In this document: in pieces, positions 16,943 to 23,211 of the stretch
Layout: each line of letters begins with the position of its first letter
Numbering within the stretch: the stretch's first letter is position 1
Source of the DNA: Pseudomonadota bacterium
Lineage (GTDB): Bacteria > Bdellovibrionota > Bdellovibrionia > Bdellovibrionales > JACTMU01
Length of the DNA: 38,634 bases
Direction of reading: 5' to 3'
NCBI GenBank assembly: GCA_014584465.1
Contig: JACTMU010000085.1
Coordinates: 1 to 38,634, forward strand
Translations under genes and position numbers: made by a program
Notes under the pieces: generated by a model
The model's database searches: none
The model's input: the letters and a program-made list of their open reading frames with translations, nothing else
What the model was told of the DNA's origin: nothing

Positions 16943-17815
16943 TTAGCGTCGTTTCAGACGCAAAACATCTCGGGCTTCATTCGCGTTCATCGGCGTCTTG
17001 CCTAGTGCATCGGCAATCATTCTCGCCTTTCGCACCAACTGGGCGTTGGACTCTGCAAGAACGCCTTTAGAAATAAAGACGCTGTCCTCAAGACCAACTC
17101 TCACACATCCACCCAACAAAATTCCACAAGCCGCCATGGCAAAGTGGTTGCGTCCACCGATTCCTGTAACTTGCCAGAGTGCCCCTTTGGGAAGTCTCTC
17201 TGTGAGAAAGAGAAGGGTCTTCATGTCCCCTTGAATGATCTGCCCCGGAATTCCGGTCACAAAGCTGTAGTAACGTGGCTCTTCCAAAAGTCCCATTTGA
17301 GAAAGCATCTCCACATTTTGTAACATTCCTACATCATAGATCTCAAGCTCTGGACGAACTCCCGACTCTTTAAAGAGTCGAGCCATATCTTCAAGCTGCT
17401 GATAACTTTGCCCCAAGGTGAAGTCCAAACTCCACTTTCCTTTTTTGGCATCATATTGACCCGTCATCGTGGAGCCACAACTGAATGAAGCCATTTCGGG
17501 TTTCAAATCAGAAACCACTCGAAGGCGTTCATCTCGAGCCAGGACTCTCGATCCCCCGGTGGTGAGGTTGATGATGAGATTGGTCTTTTCGCGAATGCCC
17601 GCCACTATCTCTGAAAAGATTGAGATTTCCGCTGAGGGTTTTCCATCTTTGGCGCGCGCGTGAATGTGCACAATCGCAGCACCGGCCTCTTCACACTCAA
17701 CTGCCGCCTGAACGATCTCTTCAGGAGAGATCGGAAGCGCAGGATTCTTCTCTTTTCCGTGACCCGCCCCCGTCAAGGCGGCCGTAATGATCAATCGATC
17801 CTCTGGTAGTGACAT
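16943..17815 (-). CDS. Beta-keto acid cleavage enzyme (BKACE, DUF849)
   Basis: 290 residues, full length for the family. BKACEs condense a beta-keto acid with acetyl-CoA and split it to acetoacetate plus a new acyl-CoA, using a divalent metal (usually zinc) in a TIM barrel; the founding member is 3-keto-5-aminohexanoate cleavage enzyme. Metal ligands are visible as His50 and His52 in VHIHARAKDG and Glu243 in VRVGLEDSVF. NLTTGGS at about 83-89 is the usual substrate loop. AAGGAG lies 7 nt before the start at 17815. It is embedded between crotonase and acyl-CoA dehydrogenase genes. It is one of the few credible C-C bond cleaving enzymes in this cluster; its keto acid cannot be named. Confidence 0.92.
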   Translation of the reverse strand: MSLPEDRLIITAALTGAGHGKEKNPALPISPEEIVQAAVECEEAGAAIVHIHARAKDGKPSAEISIFSEIVAGIREKTNLIINLTTGGSRVLARDERLRVVSDLKPEMASFSCGSTMTGQYDAKKGKWSLDFTLGQSYQQLEDMARLFKESGVRPELEIYDVGMLQNVEMLSQMGLLEEPRYYSFVTGIPGQIIQGDMKTLLFLTERLPKGALWQVTGIGGRNHFAMAACGILLGGCVRVGLEDSVFISKGVLAESNAQLVRKARMIADALGKTPMNANEARDVLRLKRR

Positions 17816-17830
17816 CTGTTATCTCCTTTT

Positions 17831-18616
17831 TCACTCTCCCTTAAATTCTGCATTTCGTTTTTCGACAAAGGCGCCCATTCCCTCTTTTTGATCACGACTG
17901 GTCCAATTCAAACAAACCGTGTTGATGGAATAATCGATGGCGCTTTCAAGATCGGTGGTCATCCATTTAAAGATGATCTCCTTTTGGGTCGAAAGTGCTT
18001 TGGGTGACTTTTTTGCAATGTGCTCGGCAAGTTTCATCGCCGTCTCATCAAGCTCTTCGTGAGGCACCATACGGTTGAGAAGGCCTCGTTCATAGGCTCG
18101 CTCAGCATCCCAAAACTCGCCGGTGTAACACATCTCACGCGTGTGAAAGACTCCTACCGTCTGCATCAAAACGGCAGCCTCTACAATTGCGGGAATACCA
18201 ACATTGATGTTCGGCAGTCCAAACTTAGACCGTGTGGATGCGACCATCAAATCGCAAGAGATTGCAAGTTCAAGTCCCGCACCCAAACAGAGGCCATCGC
18301 TGCACGCAATGTAGATCTTATCCGCCCGACGAACATGTCCAAAACATTTGTGAAGAAGACGGCCCACATCTCGAATCTGAAAAGGGGTGAGATCTTTGAC
18401 GTAATCCACATCGATCCCAGCGCTGAATCCCCGATCACAAAGTGACTTAAGAAGAACCACGCGCACCTCACGGTCGGCTTCAAACTCATCGACCGCCTCA
18501 ATCACCTCATTGAGCAAAACATCGTTGATCGCGTTGAGCACTTCGGGACGGTTCAAGTAGATTGTTCCAATGCGCCCCTGCTTTTCCAGTTTGATGGTCT
18601 TCATCGTCTTCGTCAT
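17831..18616 (-). CDS. Enoyl-CoA hydratase/isomerase-family protein
   Basis: 261 residues. Oxyanion loops are FSAGIDVDYV and GLCLGAGLELAISCDL, which keeps the first catalytic Glu (Glu144 equivalent). The second is Asn in FGLPNINVGIP, followed by AIVEAAVLMQTVG instead of the GGGTQRL motif. Crotonases with one Glu and this IPxxxEAA loop are usually of unassigned specificity and include ring-CoA hydratases and hydrolases. For the start at 18616 the best ribosome site is GTGAGG, 7-8 nt upstream; an ATG four codons later is an alternative. The stop TAA is 15 nt before the BKACE start, suggesting translational coupling. Confidence 0.9.
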   Translation of the reverse strand: MTKTMKTIKLEKQGRIGTIYLNRPEVLNAINDVLLNEVIEAVDEFEADREVRVVLLKSLCDRGFSAGIDVDYVKDLTPFQIRDVGRLLHKCFGHVRRADKIYIACSDGLCLGAGLELAISCDLMVASTRSKFGLPNINVGIPAIVEAAVLMQTVGVFHTREMCYTGEFWDAERAYERGLLNRMVPHEELDETAMKLAEHIAKKSPKALSTQKEIIFKWMTTDLESAIDYSINTVCLNWTSRDQKEGMGAFVEKRNAEFKGE

Positions 18617-18690
18617 CTCCTAACCTCACCTGATCTTAAAATTAAAGTTCCCTATTTTTTTTCCATTTTCCGCATTTCCAATCTATCGAG

Positions 18691-19494
18691 CTATCGAGCT
18701 TGGAAGTTCGGTTTTCGTTTCTCTGCAAAGGCCTTTGGTCCCTCTCGAGAGTCCTCGTTGCTTCGATTGATCTCGGCAAGGAGTTGTTCCAACCTCAGCC
18801 CCTCTTCAAGAGCCATGTTGGTCCCACGAAGAATCGACTCCTTCGCAGCTCGGAGTGCAAGCGGGCCCAGACTTAAAATCGACTCCACCACCTCTTCCGT
18901 CTTTTGAGTGAGATTCTGTGAATCTTCCACAAGATAGTTGATAAGTCCTATTTCAAGGGCCTCCTCGGCAGAGATCTTCTTTGCGGTGAGAATCATGTCA
19001 AGGGCGCGCGCCATACCCACAATTCGCGGAAGTCGTTGAGTCCCACCAGCTGCAGGGATGATCCCCCACATCGCCTCGGGAAGCCCAAAGAGCGAGGAGC
19101 GAGTGGCAATGCGCAGATCACAAGCCAGAGCGATCTCAAGTCCCCCACCCAAGCAGTGACCGTCGACCGATGCCACGATCGGCTTAAAGGTCTCAATGTT
19201 GTGGGTGATCCCGCCTATCCAGGGCTCTCGATCAAAACGATCTTTTCTCTGTTGAGGAGAAAGTGCCTTAAATTCACCCATCTCCTTCAAGTCAGCACCG
19301 GCTGAAAAACTCTTCCCACCAGCTCCGCAAATGGAAGCCACCCAAAGATCATCGCTGTCGCGAAACTCCCTCCAAGCTGCCTGCAGTGCCAGATCAGTTG
19401 CTCGATTGAGAGCATTTCGTGCTTCAGGTCGATTGATGGTGATCTGAAACCAGTGACCTCTCTTCTCAGTCAAAACAAATTGGTTCTTATCCAC
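18691..19494 (-). CDS. Enoyl-CoA hydratase (canonical active site)
   Basis: 267 residues beginning at a GTG (19494) with GAGGAGAG about 6 nt upstream. This is the only crotonase of the four with both catalytic glutamates: GGGLEIALACDL supplies the first and FGLPEAMWGIIPAAGGTQRLP the second. Oxyanion loop FSAGADLKEM is intact. It should add water across a trans-2-enoyl-CoA to give the 3-hydroxyacyl-CoA that the dehydrogenase at 7544-8407 oxidises. It starts 9 nt after the DUF35 gene stop and so belongs to the same transcript. Confidence 0.93.
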   Translation of the reverse strand: MDKNQFVLTEKRGHWFQITINRPEARNALNRATDLALQAAWREFRDSDDLWVASICGAGGKSFSAGADLKEMGEFKALSPQQRKDRFDREPWIGGITHNIETFKPIVASVDGHCLGGGLEIALACDLRIATRSSLFGLPEAMWGIIPAAGGTQRLPRIVGMARALDMILTAKKISAEEALEIGLINYLVEDSQNLTQKTEEVVESILSLGPLALRAAKESILRGTNMALEEGLRLEQLLAEINRSNEDSREGPKAFAEKRKPNFQAR

Positions 19495-19503
19495 AAACTC
19501 TCC

Positions 19504-20427
19504 TCATCTGCAAAATCCTTTGATATCGAGTATTGAACCCACACGATGCTCTTGAAATTGGAGTTTCACATGGTCCCCAATCTTTAATCCACGGTCCAAG
19601 ATGTAATGAAGAAATGAGCTCTTAAGTCCTTCCATTTCTACGAGCGCCCAACCCATTGCCTCTCGTGGAAGCCCCTCTCTCTCCTTATCACTAATGTAAA
19701 CAAGGCCCTTGAGCAAACCGTAGGGTTTTACATCAATCCAACTTTGATCTTGGCTCATGCAACTCTTACAATATCGGGTCGGCGGAAGATGAACCTCATT
19801 GCATCTCTTGCACTGAAGTGCCTTGAGCTTTTGATTCTTAAGTTGAGAGAAAAACTCACGCCCCACATCTCCCATCGTAAATGAGAAGGGGATCTTCACC
19901 TGCCCGGTCACCACCATCGGCTCAGCTGAAGGGAAAGACTCTTTCGAAATCTCACGGCGAAGATCTGGAGAACTCTCCTTTCGCCGAAAGCCTAAGACAT
20001 CTTTCATATGTCCCACACAAGTTTCGGCAAAAAGAAGCTCCACACGATCCCCAATCTGAGGCGTCTCCTCGCCATGAAGGACGTGATGCAAACAGGAGTG
20101 GGTTCCATCAAGCCGCACAAGCACCATTGTATGGGGTACTTTGCGCTGCAATCCTGTGGACGGATCCAAGATGGGTAGAAAAATTTCGGAACAGGCCTCG
20201 ATGGTTCCATTGGGACCAACTTCAACCCATCCCGACGTTCGCACGCAACAGCTTCCACAAAAGGGTCTAGGAGGCACATAAACCGATTTGCATGAAGGAC
20301 ATGCAACTCCAAAAAGTCTCCTCTCCTTCAAACGATCAAAAAAGAAGGAGAAGTGTTCTCCTCCGCAGTAGTTGTAGGTCAGTTCCATTGAAATTGGCAC
20401 AGAGTTCAACCGCTCCGATGGACTCAT
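19504..20427 (-). CDS. Tandem DUF35 zinc-ribbon/OB-fold protein
   Basis: 307 residues from an ATG at 20427 that overlaps the thiolase-fold gene's TGA as ATGA; AGAGAGG lies upstream. A start at 20472 would overlap by 49 nt and is less likely. Two DUF35 units are fused. The first zinc ribbon is Cys43, Cys46, Cys57, Cys60 (CPSCKSVYVPPRPFCGSC) with an OB fold to about 147. The second is Cys206, Cys209, Cys220, Cys223 (CKRCNEVHLPPTRYCKSC) with an OB fold to the end. DUF35 proteins usually carry one unit of about 130-150 residues and act as partners of thiolase-fold enzymes, as in ChsH2-Ltp2 of steroid side-chain degradation. Here one polypeptide could serve the two thiolase-fold proteins encoded just upstream. 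Confidence 0.88.
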   Translation of the reverse strand: MSPSERLNSVPISMELTYNYCGGEHFSFFFDRLKERRLFGVACPSCKSVYVPPRPFCGSCCVRTSGWVEVGPNGTIEACSEIFLPILDPSTGLQRKVPHTMVLVRLDGTHSCLHHVLHGEETPQIGDRVELLFAETCVGHMKDVLGFRRKESSPDLRREISKESFPSAEPMVVTGQVKIPFSFTMGDVGREFFSQLKNQKLKALQCKRCNEVHLPPTRYCKSCMSQDQSWIDVKPYGLLKGLVYISDKEREGLPREAMGWALVEMEGLKSSFLHYILDRGLKIGDHVKLQFQEHRVGSILDIKGFCR

Positions 20428-21590
20428 AGCTTTGAACCTCTCTTTGAACTTAAAATCATCACATCCGACCATGAGTAGACTCCGTAGCCTGTCACCAAGG
20501 CGACCTGAGCTCCTTCAACCTGACGTGCACCACCTTTGCCATGAATCTGAAGTGCCGCTTCGGCCGTACGTATCACTCCGCTGGCACCCACGGGATTGGT
20601 CGAGAGAACTCCGCCCGAGGGGTTGACCGGAAGTTCACCGGTCATCTCCGTCACTCCATCTTCAATCAGACGGCCACTTTCACCACGCCCACAAAATCCA
20701 AGAGCTTCGTACCAAGCAAGCTCAGCATAAGTCACTGGCTCATAGATCTCAGCCACATCGATCTGTTTTAAAGGCTCCGTGATTCCACTCTTTTGATAAA
20801 CCGTGCGTGCTGCATCCTCAAGAGTCTTCATCGACGAGAGCCGATCGGAGAGATCCCCCAAATAGGGACGATTGTGCCTTGTGGCCACAGCGCGAACCCA
20901 TGCCGGTCTTGCACATCTCTTCTGCGCCTCTTCACAACTTGCAATGATCAGCGCACAAGCACCATCACTTTGCGGACACATATCAAGGCGCCGAACGGGT
21001 GTCGCAAGATAGGGAGAGGCAAGTACCTTTTCGACGGTGATGTCGGCCATTTTGAGGTGAGCGTAAGGATTCCTCGAAGCATTCTTTCTCGCCTTGACGG
21101 CCACTCGAGCCGCCTGCTCCTCAGTAATTCCACGCGTCTTCATAAACTGAGAGATTGAAAGAGCAAAATTACTCACAGCGCCCGACGCAATTTGACGGTC
21201 CCAAAAGGGATCTGTCAGAGACATTCCCGTCTGAGTGTGTCCCTCGGAGTGCTTCTCCCATCCCACAAGAAGGACCTTATCATACTGTCCGGAAGCCACT
21301 GCCATGGCGGCCGCAATGGCTCCCGAGGTCCCCGAGGTTCCACCTGTGGCAATCTTGTAACTTGAAAAGGGTCCACCAAAAATGTCGGCCATGCAGTGGT
21401 CGGGAAAGGCTCGCCCCTCAAAGAGCTCCATATTGGTAAAGAGAACCGCATCAAGATCGCTAAGTTTCATCTCTGCATCTTGAAGTGCAAGACTCATGGC
21501 TTCTGCCACCATGTCAAACTGACTGAACTCATCGAGCTTCGAACCATGATGGGTTTGACCAGTGGCAATGATGGCAACTTCACGCGCCAT
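20424..21590 (-). CDS. Thiolase-fold lipid-transfer/retro-aldolase-like protein
   Basis: 388 residues from MAREVAIIATG; GGAGGT lies 5 nt before the ATG at 21590, which overlaps the preceding gene by 11 nt. The SCP2-thiolase fold is clear (GGTSGTSGAIAAAMAVASG, CPQSDGACALIIAS, EIYEPVTYAELAWYEALGFC, NPSGGVLSTNPVGASG). The nucleophilic Cys of true thiolases is replaced by Thr/Ser near residues 85-86, and the GHP histidine is Asn (TNPVG). It therefore should not catalyse ordinary thiolysis. Ltp2-type aldolases of steroid degradation also lack that Cys and need a DUF35 partner, which here is the next gene with a 4-nt overlap. A retro-aldol cleavage of a beta-hydroxyacyl-CoA is the best inference. 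Confidence 0.88.
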   Translation of the reverse strand: MAREVAIIATGQTHHGSKLDEFSQFDMVAEAMSLALQDAEMKLSDLDAVLFTNMELFEGRAFPDHCMADIFGGPFSSYKIATGGTSGTSGAIAAAMAVASGQYDKVLLVGWEKHSEGHTQTGMSLTDPFWDRQIASGAVSNFALSISQFMKTRGITEEQAARVAVKARKNASRNPYAHLKMADITVEKVLASPYLATPVRRLDMCPQSDGACALIIASCEEAQKRCARPAWVRAVATRHNRPYLGDLSDRLSSMKTLEDAARTVYQKSGITEPLKQIDVAEIYEPVTYAELAWYEALGFCGRGESGRLIEDGVTEMTGELPVNPSGGVLSTNPVGASGVIRTAEAALQIHGKGGARQVEGAQVALVTGYGVYSWSDVMILSSKRGSKL

Positions 21591-22530
21591 GATCCACCTC
21601 CAACAAAACCACCCCTTCACTCTGCCCACTGACTCCACTTTGTCCATGGGCAAGCCACCTCTCGCGTCTTGCGCGAGGATCACTCTCAATTAAAGAGAGA
21701 AGTGCGCCCAATCCCCTCACCATAAAGGGAGCCTTGGGTGGAAAAATTTGAGTCCCCTCAAAATGGAGATCTCTGAGGTGATCCTGATAGAACCCTCGCT
21801 GAAAACTTTGAACCTCTGAGAGGGCCACCTTTTCAAAAGAGGTGAGATCCTCCTCCTGAATTTCATGAAGCGCCTTCTTTACAACCTGCGAAAAGATGCC
21901 TCGAGCAAAGTCTCTCTTCCCAGGATAATGGACGTCGGTCAAAACAGCCGTCGAAAGAAAAGAGATCCGCTCCTTTTTACGATCAATGAGATCCGGGTTG
22001 TTGCTTAACAAAAAGGCGATCGCTCCGTCCAAACGCTCCTCAGGATCGCACAAGCTGCTCTCAATGGTCTCGCCTCGACGAACACTCTCTTGAATGAGGA
22101 GCGAAGCTTTTTGATCATATTTAAGAGGTTGAAGATAGAGGGGATCAAAGGTCCACTCCGACAACTTTTGCAAAGAGTCCACTTCAGACTCTTTGCAGTG
22201 GGCAACCACCAAGACCGTCTGATAGTTTCCCGAACGAATCGCCATATCGGCATGAATGGCCGCAATCAGTCCATCGGCGGCGACGCGTGCCTCGCCTTTC
22301 ATGATGGCACCGACGACTTCCGTAATTGCAATGTTGCTTGCCGTCCTTCCATCCCAAAGATCCACGGAGGAGGTGATGATGTAATCAACCTCTGAATGAT
22401 TCACATTGGCCGATTTGAGGGTCCCCTCAACAGCCTTAAGAACCAACTCCACCACTGTGGATCGACGATCTCTTTGAAAGGGTGTTGAGTGCCAACCAAT
22501 GAGGTGGGTGGGCCTTTGTTCAGTTGCCAT
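21580..22530 (-). CDS. Divergent thiolase-fold protein
   Basis: 316 residues from MATEQRPTHL; AAAAGGA lies 5 nt before the ATG at 22530. The N-terminal half resembles the thiolase fold (STVVELVLKAVEGTLKSANVNHSEVDYIITSS, VAADGLIAAIHADMAIRSGNYQTVLVVAHCK), and the end has a short SGVSGQSEGVVLLEV strand. No catalytic Cys-His-Cys pattern is visible and the protein is shorter than active thiolases (about 390). It is probably a non-catalytic or structural partner of the neighbouring thiolase-fold enzyme, giving a heteromer with the tandem DUF35 protein. It is the first gene of the 15-gene cluster and has the promoter and operator candidate just upstream. Confidence 0.75.
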   Translation of the reverse strand: MATEQRPTHLIGWHSTPFQRDRRSTVVELVLKAVEGTLKSANVNHSEVDYIITSSVDLWDGRTASNIAITEVVGAIMKGEARVAADGLIAAIHADMAIRSGNYQTVLVVAHCKESEVDSLQKLSEWTFDPLYLQPLKYDQKASLLIQESVRRGETIESSLCDPEERLDGAIAFLLSNNPDLIDRKKERISFLSTAVLTDVHYPGKRDFARGIFSQVVKKALHEIQEEDLTSFEKVALSEVQSFQRGFYQDHLRDLHFEGTQIFPPKAPFMVRGLGALLSLIESDPRARRERWLAHGQSGVSGQSEGVVLLEVDHGA

Positions 22531-22569
22531 GAAAATCCTTTTATTTTGCTGCATGTCAAACGTTCAAGA

Positions 22570-22598
22570 ATTTTAGAGCGACGCATTTGTCAAGTCAA
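22570..22598 (-). promoter_or_regulatory. Sigma70-type promoter of the CoA catabolic operon
   Basis: On the minus strand TTGACT (plus 22593-22598) and TAAAAT (plus 22570-22575) are separated by exactly 17 bp, about 40 nt before the first gene's ATG. It is the best promoter match I can find for the cluster. Confidence 0.7.
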
Positions 22599-22610
22599 CG
22601 AGAGTTGACT
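22593..22610. promoter_or_regulatory. Palindromic operator candidate over the -35 box
   Basis: AGTCAAC at 22593-22599 and GTTGACT at 22604-22610 form a perfect 7-4-7 inverted repeat. One half contains the -35 hexamer of the CoA operon. A dimeric repressor (TetR- or GntR-like) bound here would block that promoter and could also affect the divergent thioesterase gene. No such regulator is encoded in the window. Confidence 0.55.
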
Positions 22611-22720
22611 CCACCAATTGCGATTGAAGAACCAAGCGCAGTGTGACACAATTGAACTTGACGTACGCATAACCACGCTGGTGTCGCGACGACCATTCCG
22701 AATGGGAAGGACCATCAAAA

Positions 22721-23191
22721 ATGAAACGACGATCTGCAACAACAAGAGTCAAGAGTGAGCGCTCAAAGGCTGGAGGGCATCTGCTCAATTACCGTCAACG
22801 AGATCACTTCGGAGATTGGTTAGGATATAAGGTCATAAGGGTGTGGCCGAAAAGGCACCAAGTTGAAACCGAGCTTAAACTTCGAAAGGACCATCTATCA
22901 CCTGCGCTCAAGGTTCACGGAGGAGTGGTGGCCGCCTTTCTTGACTTTGCCTGCGGCTGCGCGGTCTTTACAACCATGAAACCGACCGACTTTTGCTCGA
23001 CCGTGGAGATCAAGGTCAACTTCCTCAAACCCTTGGAGTGTGGTGACACCATCTATGCTCTTACCGAAGTTCTCTTTCGTGGAAAGAAGCTCTGTGTGAT
23101 TCATGGAAGACTCTATCGTCGAGGAGACAAAAAGAAGATTCCTGTGGGTCTTGTCACTGCAACTTTCAACATCGTAACGTCGGAAAAGTAG
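22721..23191 (+). CDS. Hotdog-fold acyl-CoA thioesterase (PaaI-like)
   Basis: 156 residues; the ATG at 22721 has GGAAGGA 9 nt upstream. The core motif HGGVVAAFLDFACGCAV is the central hotdog helix of PaaI-type thioesterases, where His-Gly-Gly and the acidic residue (Asp of FLDFA) bind and hydrolyse the thioester. TVEIKVNFLKPLECGDTIYA supplies the following strands. It is transcribed away from the CoA operon across the shared operator region, so it may release CoA from stalled intermediates. The basic N-terminus (MKRRSATTRVKSERSK) is unusual and could be an extension. Its stop TAG begins the repeat-like motif TAGTGCTTGGCGCCAA. Confidence 0.85.
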   Translation: MKRRSATTRVKSERSKAGGHLLNYRQRDHFGDWLGYKVIRVWPKRHQVETELKLRKDHLSPALKVHGGVVAAFLDFACGCAVFTTMKPTDFCSTVEIKVNFLKPLECGDTIYALTEVLFRGKKLCVIHGRLYRRGDKKKIPVGLVTATFNIVTSEK

Positions 23192-23206
23192 TGCTTGGCG
23201 CCAAAC
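23189..23206. terminator. Short palindrome between convergent genes
   Basis: TTGGCGCCAA (23195-23204) is a perfect 10-bp palindrome between two convergent genes, and the flanking GTG and CAC can extend the stem. It begins at the thioesterase stop as TAGTGCTTGGCGCCAA, a variant of the palindromic-element terminus. It may act as a bidirectional terminator; there is no long U-tract. Confidence 0.4.
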
Positions 23207-23211
23207 ACACT

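Noticed and set aside
20424-21590. Annotation as an ordinary acetyl-CoA acetyltransferase
   Set aside because: The nucleophilic Cys and the GHP His are both replaced, and the DUF35 neighbour points to an Ltp2-like enzyme.
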